DNA of 64,000 nt, from the NCBI GenBank assembly GCA_035283685.1, contig DATETJ010000009.1:544384-608383 (forward strand), written 5' to 3'. This stretch comes from Candidatus Bathyarchaeia archaeon. Lineage in GTDB: Archaea; Thermoproteota; Bathyarchaeia; Bathyarchaeales; Bathyarchaeaceae. Below are positions 25,910-34,415 of the stretch, piece by piece. Position 1 is the stretch's first letter; each line of letters starts with the position of its first letter. The position numbers and the translations under genes are program-made. The notes under the pieces were generated by a model. It was not told the origin of the DNA and did not search any database. It saw only the letters and a list, made by a program, of their open reading frames with translations.

Positions 25910-27259
25910 TTGGCATCAACAGTCAGTGTGAAAGAATACCCAAGCGAACCCTTGAAATGCTGGGACCAAGCCAAGAACTTGCGCAAAAATTACTACGAGG
26001 ATTACTTGCACGCGCACGAGAAGGGTGGCCTGCGTTGGGCTGGAGGCGCTTGGTCGTTCAGCAGCATACCAGCAGGGTTAGGTGAAGACGTTTACTGCTT
26101 AACAGGTGAACCCTATGGTGCGACGATTGCTTTCTTTAAAGACTTCGCGGCTAAATGCCATGACGCGACTGAAGCCGCGGGTTTTCCGCGCACTTTGTGT
26201 GCTTACATGCGCAACTATTGGGGCTCAATCCTACTCGACAAATACGTACTAACAGATGGCACAGTGATTGACGGCTATCCGCCGCCAGACTTCATCTGGC
26301 AAGACCACATCTGCTGCAGTCACGGCAAGTGGTATCAGCTTGTCAAATGGCTAGAGAAGAAAAGAGGCAAAGACGTGCCAATGTACTGCGTAGACGTTTC
26401 AGTAGGCTATCCATCAGATTTCACACCTGAAGAAGACTACAAAGTGGACTACATTGTGGGGCAACTCAGCGATGGCATTGAATGGCTTGAAAAAGTGACT
26501 GGACGCAAATACGACGACCACTTGCTCTGTGATGCCGTCTGGAACGAAATGAACTCAACAGCTTTGTGGGCTGAAGTCTGCGCTTTGAACCAAGCTGTGC
26601 CCGCACCGCTAGACGAGAAAACCATGTACTCGTTGTATGTTATGGGTACATTGATGAAGCACAGACCTGAATGCGCAGCTTTCTATCAGACTTTACGCGA
26701 CGAAGTCAAAGATCGCATTAAACGCGGCATCGCTGCAGTTTCAACGGAACGGTTCAGAGTCATAACTGATACGCAGCCTCCATGGGGTTTCTTAAAAATC
26801 TTCAGGGAAATGGAGAAATACGGCGCCGTGTCAGTCGGCTCTCTATACACATTCGGCTTGATAGGCATGTGGCAATACTTGCCAGACGGTACATGGACAC
26901 CCAAACCCGTGCCGCCTAAGAAGCCTCTAACACGAGATGAAGCTCTGCAAGCCATTGTGCGTTGGACAATGCACAAGCCGGAGTGGGCGCATTTCTACCA
27001 GCCTGAATTGAAGACTAAGATGATGGAGAGCATTGCCAAGCAGTGGAAAGTTGACGCAGTACTGCTTCATTACAACCGAGGTTGTGAAGGCTTGAGCGTG
27101 CACATAGCGGAAAACAGACTTGGCCTAATGCAAGGAAGGGTTCCAGTGTTTCCGTTTGAGGGCAACATGGGCGACGAACGGGACTTCGATTTGACAGGAA
27201 CCATGGCGCGGTTGACAACGTTCTTTGAAAGCATGGGACTGAAGAAACTAAAGGAGTGA
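25910..27259 (+). CDS. bzdO: Benzoyl-CoA reductase BzdO/BcrB-like subunit
   Basis: 449 residues, the size of BzdO rather than of 2-hydroxyglutaryl-CoA dehydratase subunits. It starts two bases after the upstream stop (TTG or a close downstream start). Recognisable stretches are FPRTLCAYMRNYWGS, WQDHICCSHGKWYQLVKWLE, YCVDVSVGYPSDFTPE, and near the end LLHYNRGCEGLSVHIAENR and FPFEGNMGDERDFDL, with Cys residues expected to hold Fe-S clusters. Together with the BzdN-like protein it binds the aromatic acyl-CoA. No regulatory site separates the genes, so one transcript is expected. Confidence 0.85.
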   Translation: MASTVSVKEYPSEPLKCWDQAKNLRKNYYEDYLHAHEKGGLRWAGGAWSFSSIPAGLGEDVYCLTGEPYGATIAFFKDFAAKCHDATEAAGFPRTLCAYMRNYWGSILLDKYVLTDGTVIDGYPPPDFIWQDHICCSHGKWYQLVKWLEKKRGKDVPMYCVDVSVGYPSDFTPEEDYKVDYIVGQLSDGIEWLEKVTGRKYDDHLLCDAVWNEMNSTALWAEVCALNQAVPAPLDEKTMYSLYVMGTLMKHRPECAAFYQTLRDEVKDRIKRGIAAVSTERFRVITDTQPPWGFLKIFREMEKYGAVSVGSLYTFGLIGMWQYLPDGTWTPKPVPPKKPLTRDEALQAIVRWTMHKPEWAHFYQPELKTKMMESIAKQWKVDAVLLHYNRGCEGLSVHIAENRLGLMQGRVPVFPFEGNMGDERDFDLTGTMARLTTFFESMGLKKLKE

Positions 27260-27270
27260 ATTGAAAAGCA

Positions 27271-28056
27271 ATGATAACTGCTGGAGTTGATGTCGGAGCA
27301 AAATACGCCAAAGTCGTAGTTCTCAAGGACGGGCAAGTAGTGGCTAGAACTAAGGCGCTTGTGGGATTTGACCTTCTAAAGTCCGCCACAGATGTTTTTG
27401 AGACTGCTTTGAAAGAAGCAGGAGTCTCACGAGGAGACATACAGAGAGTTGTGGCTACTGGCATGGGCAGAAATACTGTTGTTCAGAAGCCGCCAATTAA
27501 CGCGGATGAGGCGGTTTCAGAAGTAGTGTCCGCTGCTGCAGGCGCATACTACATTGTGCCCACGACAAAGACTGTTATCGATGTAGGTGCCGAAGAAGGC
27601 AGAGGAATCAAAGTTGAAGGCGGCAAAGTTAGAGACTTCGTTATCAACGAACGCTGCGCAGCAGGAGCTGGAACCTTCATCGAGGCTATGGCCCGAGCCC
27701 TAGAAGTCAAGGTTGAAGAAATGGGACCGCTGGCACTGAAGTCAGCTAACACCATACCCATGAATGCGCAGTGCTGTGTCTTCGCCGAGTCGGAAGTAGT
27801 ATCGCTCATTCATTCAAAGATTTCCAAAGAAGACATTTCGAAGGCTATTCATGACGCCGTTGCGGGACGAATCAGCTCAATGGTCTTGAGAGTTGGGGTG
27901 GAAAAGGATGTTGTCCTCATCGGCGGCGTCGCGCTGGACCCAGGGTTCAAACCACCGTTAGAGAAGGAGCTTAAAGCCAACATAATAGTTCCCGACTATC
28001 CTGAGTACGTGAGCGCGCTAGGAGCTGCCGCAATAGCGGCTAACACAGCAAGGTGA
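27271..28056 (+). CDS. bzdP: Benzoyl-CoA reductase ATPase subunit, BzdP-like (BadF/BadG/BcrA/BcrD family)
   Basis: 261 residues of the ASKHA (actin/hexokinase-like) ATPase fold: GVDVGAKYAKVVVL is phosphate loop 1, TVIDVGAEEGRGIK phosphate loop 2, VVLIGGVALDPGF the adenosine site. Cluster-binding Cys occur in INERCAAGAGTF and MNAQCCVFAESE; in this family each subunit gives two Cys to one [4Fe-4S] cluster bridging the ATPase dimer. ATP hydrolysis lowers the potential of the electron passed to the N/O subunits. A second, different ATPase follows eight bases on, as in true benzoyl-CoA reductases; dehydratase activators are homodimers. Confidence 0.82.
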   Translation: MITAGVDVGAKYAKVVVLKDGQVVARTKALVGFDLLKSATDVFETALKEAGVSRGDIQRVVATGMGRNTVVQKPPINADEAVSEVVSAAAGAYYIVPTTKTVIDVGAEEGRGIKVEGGKVRDFVINERCAAGAGTFIEAMARALEVKVEEMGPLALKSANTIPMNAQCCVFAESEVVSLIHSKISKEDISKAIHDAVAGRISSMVLRVGVEKDVVLIGGVALDPGFKPPLEKELKANIIVPDYPEYVSALGAAAIAANTAR

Positions 28057-28063
28057 AAGCCAG

Positions 28064-28954
28064 ATGGCACAAACTGAAGCAAAGTCGCAAGAGTATTGGC
28101 GGTGGCCCGAGTACAGACAGACTATTCCTGATAGAGATTGGCGCAACGCAAGCGCGTTGACAGCTGGCGTGGACATCGGCTCAGTTGGAAGCAAAGCAGC
28201 AGTTCTTGCCGACGGTGAACTCTATGCCTACGCTGCAATGAGAACGGGCGGCGTAAGCGAAGCAACAGCGGTCAAAGCAATCGCTTGGGCTCTGGAAGGC
28301 ACTGGATTGGAGGTAGGAAAGCTAAATTACGTTGTAGGAACAGGCTACGGTCGAGTTAATGTTCCGTTTGCCAAGAAGACCATCACCGAAATAGCCTGCC
28401 ACGCAAGAGGAGCACACTACATTTACGGTTCAACCGTGCGCACTGTCCTCGACATAGGTGGACAGGACTGCAAAGCGATACGCTGCGACGACAAAGGTAA
28501 AGTGGTATCGTTTCTCATGAATGACAAATGCGCTGCGGGTACAGGTCGAGGTTTGGAAGTCTTCGCCGATCTAATCAGCGTGCCCATTCAAGATGTGGGC
28601 AAGGTTTCACTGAACGTTGACCAAGAGCCGCCGCCCGTAAGCAATACATGCGTCATATTCGCTAAAGCCGAGGCGCTTGCACTCTTACGCCAAGGCTGGT
28701 CTAAAGAGAAGGTTGCAGCTGCCTATCACGCGGCTATGGCTGACCGAATCGTTGACCTGCTGAGTCGAGTTGGCGTTGAAAAGGATTTTGTCATCACAGG
28801 CGGAGTTGCCAAGAACATGGGCATCGTCACCCGACTTGAGAAAATCCTGAAGATAAAGCCTCTTGAGCCCAAGATGGATCCGATATTGGCTGGAGCATTG
28901 GGTGCCGGCTTGTTCGCCAAGGCTCTTTACGAGAAGGAACAGGGGCTACGCTAG
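28064..28954 (+). CDS. bzdQ: Benzoyl-CoA reductase ATPase subunit, BzdQ-like (BadF/BadG/BcrA/BcrD family)
   Basis: 296 residues. An N-terminal extension with EYWRWPEYRQ precedes the ASKHA core: GVDIGSVGSKAAVL, TVLDIGGQDCKAIR, FVITGGVAKNMGIV. The cluster cysteines are in MNDKCAAGTGRGLEVFA and VSNTCVIFAKAEA. The extension and core fit my memory of bzd-type Q subunits. It pairs with the 261-residue ATPase upstream to form the electron-activating module. Only eight and zero bases separate it from its neighbours. Confidence 0.82.
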   Translation: MAQTEAKSQEYWRWPEYRQTIPDRDWRNASALTAGVDIGSVGSKAAVLADGELYAYAAMRTGGVSEATAVKAIAWALEGTGLEVGKLNYVVGTGYGRVNVPFAKKTITEIACHARGAHYIYGSTVRTVLDIGGQDCKAIRCDDKGKVVSFLMNDKCAAGTGRGLEVFADLISVPIQDVGKVSLNVDQEPPPVSNTCVIFAKAEALALLRQGWSKEKVAAAYHAAMADRIVDLLSRVGVEKDFVITGGVAKNMGIVTRLEKILKIKPLEPKMDPILAGALGAGLFAKALYEKEQGLR

Positions 28955-29239
28955 GTGAGAGCTAACTACGGATACAAAGACGGCTCAGGCGACTACTTCA
29001 TAACAATAGACACTGACAAATGCAACGGATGCGCTAAATGCGTCGAAACCTGCCCCTATCACGTTTTAGAAATGGTGCCAAACGAATTCGACATTGAAGG
29101 CGACCCAATGGCTGCAGTGAAAGAAGAACACCGCAAGAAAATCAAATACAGTTGCGCTCCGTGCAAACCGATATCTGGAGAAAGAAAACTGCCCTGCGTA
29201 CTAGCCTGTCAACCCAACGCTGTAGAGCACTCTTGGTAA
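28955..29239 (+). CDS. Ferredoxin of the benzoyl-CoA reductase operon (BzdM-like)
   Basis: 94 residues from GTG 28955, directly after the upstream stop. First cluster motif: CNGCAKCVETCPYHVLEM, a classical CxxCxxCxxxCP. The second half has CAPCKP, then PCVLACQPNAVEHSW, which could bind a second [4Fe-4S] cluster with a longer loop (CxxC-x11-CxxxC). It is the probable electron donor to the ATPase subunits, reduced by the large flavoprotein encoded next or by a 2-oxoacid oxidoreductase. Confidence 0.85.
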   Translation: MRANYGYKDGSGDYFITIDTDKCNGCAKCVETCPYHVLEMVPNEFDIEGDPMAAVKEEHRKKIKYSCAPCKPISGERKLPCVLACQPNAVEHSW

Positions 29240-29269
29240 TAGAATACGTGCCTTAGCTGGCAAACATTC

Positions 29270-31798
29270 ATGGAAACAGTAAGCTTCTTTGTCAACAACA
29301 TCCAGGTAAAAGCGGCTCAAGGCTCTTCAATCCTAGAAGCAGCCCGAAACGCTGGAACATACATTCCTTCCCTGTGTTATCATCCCGACTTGCCACTTTC
29401 CCGTAGACTAAAATCCGGGAGCACGGTTTTTCGAGCGGGCGAGCAGATCGTAGGCGACGCTCTGGAGAAGGAGTTTGAGGGTTGCAACCTCTGCCTAGTC
29501 GAAGCCGACGGTCAACCCGATCTCGTTCCTTCGTGCGACACAATGGTCATGGAAGGAATGCGAGTTCACACCGATACTGATCGCGTTCGCGAGGCTAGAC
29601 AAGAGAAATTGATGCGAATATTAGCTAAACATCCACATGCTTGCCTCACCTGCGCTCAGAAAGAGGGCTGTACCCGCGAGCCGTGTTCCACCAACGTGCC
29701 TGTAGCTGAACGTTGCTGCAGCAAGTTTGGCAACTGCGAACTCGAGAAAGTTGCTGAGTACGTCGGCATAAGGGTGGACACACCACGCTTCTTGCCAGCT
29801 GATTTAGCAGTTGACAAAGACGAACCCTTGTTTATCCGAGACTACAATCTCTGTATCAACTGCACGCGCTGCGTCAGAGCATGCCAAGAACTGCGCGGCG
29901 TCAAAGCACTAGCTTTTGCGTATCGTAACGGTGAAGCGTTTGTAGGCTCAGTTGCGCCTTCACTGAAAGAGTCTGACTGCAAGTTCTGCGGAGCCTGCGT
30001 TGAAGTTTGCCCAACAGGCGTATTGATGGACAAAAACGTCAAAGCGGGCGAGCGAGAACAAAACCTTATTCCATGCAAGTATGCATGCCCAGCGCACATA
30101 GACGTGCCACGATATATCAATCTCATCGCTCAAGAACGCTATGCAGATGCAGCTGCGGTTGTTAAAGAGAAAGTGCCCTTTGCAGCCGTCCTAGGACACG
30201 CTTGTGCACGACCGTGCGAAAAGGTGTGCAGAAGCCGCGAGATCAATGACGCAATCGCGATCTGTGCCTTAAAGAGATTCGCAGTCGATAACGCAAGTGA
30301 GCTTCAGCAGACTGTTACACCTAAAGCTCCATCCACAGGCAAACGTGTTGCCATTATTGGTTCGGGGCCAAGCGGATTGACCGCAGCTTATTACTTGGCC
30401 AAGCTAGGGCACTCGGTAACCGTCTTCGAAGCTATGCCTAATCTTGGCGGCATGATGCGTTATGGCGTCCAAGAATATCGCTTACCCGAAAGCGTTCTTC
30501 AAAGGGACCTGCAGAGTATTCTTCAATTGGGTGTTAACGTGAAGACTAACGCTCCAATTGGAGAGTCATCGTCAATAGAGCGACTCCAAGCGCAAGGCTA
30601 CAACGCCATTCTCATAGCCATTGGCTTGCAGAAAAGCAGAATCTTGAACGTGGAGGGCTCAACCAGCCCAGATGTCTTAGGCGGTCTGGACCTTCTTCGC
30701 GATGTGCGATTGGGCAAGGAAGCCAAGGTGAAACAACATGTCTTGGTCGTAGGCGGCGGCAGCGTCGCGGTAGATGTTGCGTTGACGGCACAGAGATTGG
30801 GCGCGAGACATGTGGATTTAGTGTGCTTGGAGAAATGGGAGGAGATGCCTGCTTTTCCATGGGAGCTTGAGCAGGCTGTTGAAGAACGTGTGGACATTCA
30901 TAATTCTTGGGGAGTTAGGCGAGTCACAGTCGACGGAGATCGAAGGGTTACGGGCATTGAACTTGTTCGCTGTATGTCAGTTTTCGACAAAGACGGCAGA
31001 TTCAACCCATCGCTTGATGAGTCAACTACCAAGACTAAGCCAACTGACATGATTGTTTTTGCAATTGGTCAGGCATGTGACCTGAAGGGACTTGGAGACG
31101 CCAACCTACTCAAATCGACAAAGTCTGGAATCCTTGAAGTGAATGAATCCACTCTGCAGACTAGCATTGCTGGCGTGTTTGCATGTGGTGACGTTGTGAA
31201 AGGCCCCGGTTCGATCGTGGACGGTGTTGCGCTTGGCAGAAAAGCAGCTGAATCCATCGACAGATACCTAGGTGGCCGCGGCAACATCGAAGAAACGCTG
31301 GCGCCATTTGAGCTGGCTTGTCCGTGGCTTGGGCGTGAGGAAGGTTTCGCGTCTAAATGCCGTGCAGTTATGCCTTGTCTCCCTGTTGATAAACGTATAG
31401 GAAATTTCGCTGAAGTGGCGCTGGGCTTCGATGAGAAAACCTCTGTCAGCGAGGCCAAGCGTTGCCTGCGCTGCGACTTGCGATTGCAGATTAAGCAGCC
31501 TATGTTGCCGCCTGAAAAATGGATAAAGTTTGACGCGGAAAACGTGGCTAAGGTTCCAGCTTGTGAAGGGGTGTTTCAACTTCTCGACGATCAGAAGATG
31601 GTGGTTTACATTAAGGGCGCAATAGACCTGCACAGGGAAATGGAGGAGCAAGTTGCAGCAAACAAAGAAGCAAAGTACTTCTTGTACGAGGAGGCAAAGA
31701 TGTTCACAATGCGTGAAAGCGAGCTGCTGCAACAGTTTATGAAAAAATACGGTAAAATGCCTAAACAAAATGTTGGACTGGAAGAAGACCTCTACTGA
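29270..31798 (+). CDS. Large Fe-S/FAD oxidoreductase (NuoG-like N terminus fused to GltD-like NAD(P)H module; BzdV-like)
   Basis: 842 residues. N-terminal [2Fe-2S] domain (~1-100, with SLCYHPDL, GCNLC and SCDTMV); NuoG-type His/Cys cluster region (HPHACLTCAQKEGC); two 4Fe-4S sites (CINCTRCVRACQE and CKFCGACVEVCP). From ~270 it is like the glutamate synthase small chain: CKYACPAHIDVPRYI, the FAD fold VAIIGSGPSGLTAAYYL, the NAD(P) fold VLVVGGGSVAVDVAL and ACGDVVKGPGSIVDGVALGR. A helical C-terminal part of ~70 residues is not recognised. It likely moves electrons between NAD(P)H and ferredoxin for the reductase; in Azoarcus an enzyme of this kind (BzdV) lies in the bzd cluster. Confidence 0.82.
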   Translation: METVSFFVNNIQVKAAQGSSILEAARNAGTYIPSLCYHPDLPLSRRLKSGSTVFRAGEQIVGDALEKEFEGCNLCLVEADGQPDLVPSCDTMVMEGMRVHTDTDRVREARQEKLMRILAKHPHACLTCAQKEGCTREPCSTNVPVAERCCSKFGNCELEKVAEYVGIRVDTPRFLPADLAVDKDEPLFIRDYNLCINCTRCVRACQELRGVKALAFAYRNGEAFVGSVAPSLKESDCKFCGACVEVCPTGVLMDKNVKAGEREQNLIPCKYACPAHIDVPRYINLIAQERYADAAAVVKEKVPFAAVLGHACARPCEKVCRSREINDAIAICALKRFAVDNASELQQTVTPKAPSTGKRVAIIGSGPSGLTAAYYLAKLGHSVTVFEAMPNLGGMMRYGVQEYRLPESVLQRDLQSILQLGVNVKTNAPIGESSSIERLQAQGYNAILIAIGLQKSRILNVEGSTSPDVLGGLDLLRDVRLGKEAKVKQHVLVVGGGSVAVDVALTAQRLGARHVDLVCLEKWEEMPAFPWELEQAVEERVDIHNSWGVRRVTVDGDRRVTGIELVRCMSVFDKDGRFNPSLDESTTKTKPTDMIVFAIGQACDLKGLGDANLLKSTKSGILEVNESTLQTSIAGVFACGDVVKGPGSIVDGVALGRKAAESIDRYLGGRGNIEETLAPFELACPWLGREEGFASKCRAVMPCLPVDKRIGNFAEVALGFDEKTSVSEAKRCLRCDLRLQIKQPMLPPEKWIKFDAENVAKVPACEGVFQLLDDQKMVVYIKGAIDLHREMEEQVAANKEAKYFLYEEAKMFTMRESELLQQFMKKYGKMPKQNVGLEEDLY

Positions 31799-31854
31799 TG
31801 CCAGGTTGAGAGTCTACTGAGCTGAGCAGTCAAAAGACCATGGAAGAAACGTCG

Positions 31855-32214
31855 CTATTCACTAATGAACAGGTTCAAAAGCAGACCCAAAATCTTGTCT
31901 CTTATGTGTGGAAGCACCCTTACTGCTTCGTTTCCGCGTTCAGTCAATGCATAAACTGTTGTTCCTTGCGAGTTCTCGGTTTTCACAAGACCGTCTTTTT
32001 CCAAGGTGCCAAAATGGGAACTGACTGCGTTTGAGCTCAAAGATACGCAAAACCTTCTCTGAGCAAAATCGATGACATCGTGGCAGCTTAGCGAGCGCTT
32101 GCGCATTTCCAGCAGGATTACCAAGTCTAAAAAGTCTTGGACGATTCTGTCGTGAACCTTACCTAGAATCTCAGACTCCACGGTGGGGGCACCGAACACA
32201 GTTCTAGAAGACAA
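31855..32214 (-). CDS. PadR-like winged-helix regulator
   Basis: 119 residues in the longest form. DFLDLVILLEMRKRSLSCHD, then LSSNAVSSHFGTLEKDGLVK and TTVYALTERGNEAV give the helix-turn-helix and wing of the PadR/ArsR group. The start is uncertain: TTG 32214 lies only ~10 bases after a TATA-like CTTATATG, so GTG 32181 (VESEILGKV) may be the real one. It faces the reductase operon tail to tail, 56 bases from its end. PadR proteins often sense phenolic acids, which would suit the neighbourhood, but this is inference. Confidence 0.75.
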   Translation of the reverse strand: MSSRTVFGAPTVESEILGKVHDRIVQDFLDLVILLEMRKRSLSCHDVIDFAQRRFCVSLSSNAVSSHFGTLEKDGLVKTENSQGTTVYALTERGNEAVRVLPHIRDKILGLLLNLFISE

Positions 32215-32260
32215 TTACATATAAGTTTTATTTATGTTGAAGATAACTGAATCTTTGCGA

Positions 32261-32268
32261 CAAATATA
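32261..32268 (+). promoter_or_regulatory. CAAATATA element upstream of the 44-residue membrane peptide
   Basis: Identical to the two CAAATATA half-sites at the reductase promoter. It may be a shared operator, or just the TATA box of this transcript; it sits 18 bases before the TTG start. Confidence 0.3.
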
Positions 32269-32285
32269 AAAGGAGGTGACATGTT

Positions 32286-32420
32286 TTGAACTTGAAAATG
32301 GTGATTCTTTCACACTGGAAGATGCTGCTGTTGGTGGCTCAGTTTAGCCTGCTCGTTGTATCTATTGTCACCATAACGCCTTTAGGAGACCCAATAGATG
32401 ACCCCATTTGCCCAGGCTAA
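32286..32420 (+). CDS. 44-residue single-span membrane peptide
   Basis: TTG at 32286 with AGGAGGTGA, a perfect Shine-Dalgarno sequence, seven bases upstream. The peptide has one hydrophobic span (MLLLVAQFSLLVVSIVTITP) and an acidic tail ending DDPICPG. The strong ribosome site and clean membrane profile make it a credible gene. It precedes the two-domain regulator by 63 bases in the same direction, and may be part of its transcript. Function unknown. Confidence 0.55.
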   Translation: MNLKMVILSHWKMLLLVAQFSLLVVSIVTITPLGDPIDDPICPG

Positions 32421-32483
32421 CGAAAAGGATACAAACAGTAACGTACAATGTATCGCTAGCAAAAATCGGTCAAGGGAGAAAAA

Positions 32484-33617
32484 ATGCGGAACAAATTGGA
32501 CATGCTCGATGCTAGAATAATAGAAGGCCTCGCACAATACGGACCGAGAAACACAAGCGAAATCGCTAGAAAACTCAGGCTGCCTAGGGGAACAGTAGCT
32601 TCCAGAATAAGACGCATGTCTCCCCTCTTTAATTTAAGAACGCACGCAAGCGTTTATCACACAAACATAGGATTGAAGAAAACAGTTGTTTTTGCGCAAG
32701 CCGCCCCGGGTCAAGAGGAACTGCTCTTCAACTGCATGAAAATGAACGATTTCTACATATACATAAGTCGATGCTACGGAATGTTTGAAGGATGCCTAGG
32801 AATTTACATTACCCCTGTCGAGCAATCTAGAGGATTCGAACATTTCATCGAAGAAATCAAAGACCTGAGAGTTGCCCAGAAGGTAGAAGTACTCTGGTCA
32901 ACCTGCTTCCACACAGTCAACCCGACAACCAAATGGTTTGACAAAACATCCGAGGAATGGATTTTTCCATGGAGCAAATGGATTTACGAAATAGCGACTC
33001 AAGGAAGCCAATTGCCATATACACTTGTCGATCCTAAAGCTTTTCCAATAAGAGCCGACGCAACCGACTTGTTCATTCTTAAGGAATTGGAGAAGGACGC
33101 CACTATCGACTTGGTGAACATTGCAAGGAAGTTGGGAACGACTCTGCAGAATGTTCGTCACCATTATACAATGCATGTGTTGAAAAGGGGATTAGTTGAG
33201 ACCTTTCAAGTAGGCATAGCTCCATTTGACAGGGCAATATCTGATATGTTGTTTTTTGTTTTCAGATTCGAAAGCATGGAGAAAATGGCTAAATTCGCAC
33301 GGTCGCTGCTGGATAAGCCATTTGTTTACATCGTGGGCAAGATACTTGGTGAAAGCGCCATAGTCTCGCAAGTATGTCTTCCTCGCCCTGAATTCAGGAA
33401 CTTCGTGGATAGCCTGTCGAAACTTGCTCGAGCTGGCTATCTGGTCAGTTATGATTACGTGTTTCAGGACTTGAGTCCAGGAAAATGGTCGCGACAGACG
33501 ATTCCGTATGAGCATTTCGAAAATGGATCTTGGGTATACGACAATGAAAAGCATATTCGAAATGTAAGGGAAATCGTGGAGAGCAACCTCAAAACGTTGA
33601 ACGCTTCGACTGTTTAA
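32484..33617 (+). CDS. Two-domain AsnC/Lrp-like HTH regulator
   Basis: 377 residues with two winged helix-turn-helix units: one at ~5-50 (TSEIARKLRLPRGTVASRIR) and one at ~195-245 (DLVNIARKLGTTLQNVRHHY), each followed by an alpha/beta sensing region. GGGAG lies five bases before ATG 32484. Double-HTH proteins of this type are common in Bathyarchaeia and relatives as regulators of unknown specificity. Its place next to the reductase operon and the PadR-like gene suggests control of aromatic acid use. Confidence 0.75.
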   Translation: MRNKLDMLDARIIEGLAQYGPRNTSEIARKLRLPRGTVASRIRRMSPLFNLRTHASVYHTNIGLKKTVVFAQAAPGQEELLFNCMKMNDFYIYISRCYGMFEGCLGIYITPVEQSRGFEHFIEEIKDLRVAQKVEVLWSTCFHTVNPTTKWFDKTSEEWIFPWSKWIYEIATQGSQLPYTLVDPKAFPIRADATDLFILKELEKDATIDLVNIARKLGTTLQNVRHHYTMHVLKRGLVETFQVGIAPFDRAISDMLFFVFRFESMEKMAKFARSLLDKPFVYIVGKILGESAIVSQVCLPRPEFRNFVDSLSKLARAGYLVSYDYVFQDLSPGKWSRQTIPYEHFENGSWVYDNEKHIRNVREIVESNLKTLNASTV

Positions 33618-33659
33618 TCTTTATAGACGTTTCCAGTAGTATCACTAGAGGAACCAGTC

Positions 33660-33908
33660 TTGAGTCTACGTTGCGGCGGAGGCAAAGAAAAAGAAGAAGA
33701 GTTGAAGAAACAAGGCTGGACTAGGCAATTCGTCACCGATGAGCCGCGTCTCAGCGAAGCCGTTGAACTATATCAAGAAATAGGCTACGAGGTTCATCTC
33801 GAAGACGCAACCATGGACGAAATCAATCAAATATGCGCAAACTGTCTTCCAGCCGACTGCAACAAGTATAAAATAATCTATATTCGGAAAGTCGGAAATA
33901 AACGCTGA
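33660..33908 (+). CDS. Small conserved-looking protein with two cysteine pairs
   Basis: 82 residues from TTG 33660; CTTTATAG at 33620-33627 is a likely TATA box, placing the start of transcription close to the TTG. The sequence has KKQGWTRQFVTDEPRLSEAV, YQEIGYEVHLEDA and a C-terminal CANCLPADCNKYKIIYIRK with three Cys that could bind a metal. Domain unknown; it is well formed and coding-like. It closes the reductase neighbourhood before the repeat-rich accessory region begins. Confidence 0.65.
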   Translation: MSLRCGGGKEKEEELKKQGWTRQFVTDEPRLSEAVELYQEIGYEVHLEDATMDEINQICANCLPADCNKYKIIYIRKVGNKR

Positions 33909-33950
33909 AGAGATGGGGAACCTTGAAAACGAGTCTCCAGGCGCTTTCGC

Positions 33951-34078
33951 GTTTTACTACGAGGATTCCCAGGGACCCCTCCTGCAACTGCATTTTCTGA
34001 CGCGCCAATATCAGCAGGCCGCTGCAGAACGAGGAAGAATTTTGGTCCTCTTCAGAGAGAGTGTTCCTCGTAGTAAAC
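33951..34078. repeat. Inverted repeats framing a ~128-base unit
   Basis: GTTTTACTACGAGGA (33951-33965) and TCCTCGTAGTAAAC (34065-34078) are inverted copies of one another, with one base difference. Direct copies of TACTACGAGGA recur at 34354-34364 and 35473-35483. Looks like a small inverted-repeat element or a repeated protein-coding motif (each copy can encode Tyr-Tyr-Glu-Asp). No transposase is seen. Confidence 0.5.
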
Positions 34079-34081
34079 AAC

Positions 34082-34306
34082 TCAGCCGGCGCTGGATCCA
34101 GCCGCGTCGACGTCTCCTGTTTTGACCATCCTGTTGTGTAGGTGTACCTGCGACCCTATATAATCACAGCATTGGGCTGATGTTGAAAACGCCATCATCG
34201 GCAGCTCGAAGGCGCCCAAAACCACGGCTATTTTCATGAGGACACCAAAATCGGCGCTGAAAAGAATGTTCCCCACGATGATTACGAAGAACCGAAACAA
34301 CGTCAC
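34082..34306 (-). CDS. Possible small membrane protein
   Basis: 74 residues from GTG 34306. Hydrophobic segments at ~4-17 and 22-38, then a polar part with CCDYIGSQVHLHNRMVKTGD. Reads like a real protein but no start signal or family is recognised. Confidence 0.3.
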   Translation of the reverse strand: MTLFRFFVIIVGNILFSADFGVLMKIAVVLGAFELPMMAFSTSAQCCDYIGSQVHLHNRMVKTGDVDAAGSSAG

Positions 34307-34415
34307 TAGAAAGAGAATTCATGAACCGAGGGCAGGGGAACGGAGAACCGAATTACTACGAGGACCTAACGTGGCGTCTGCCCCTGTTGAAGACTGAGAA
34401 AAGAGAGAATTCGAG

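Noticed and set aside
24769..28954. 2-hydroxyacyl-CoA dehydratase with its activator
   Set aside because: Two different ATPase subunits and a 449-residue O-type subunit fit benzoyl-CoA reductase better; still the main alternative.
31268..31768. 166-codon minus-strand frame
   Set aside because: Opposite to the end of the 842-residue oxidoreductase; no motifs.
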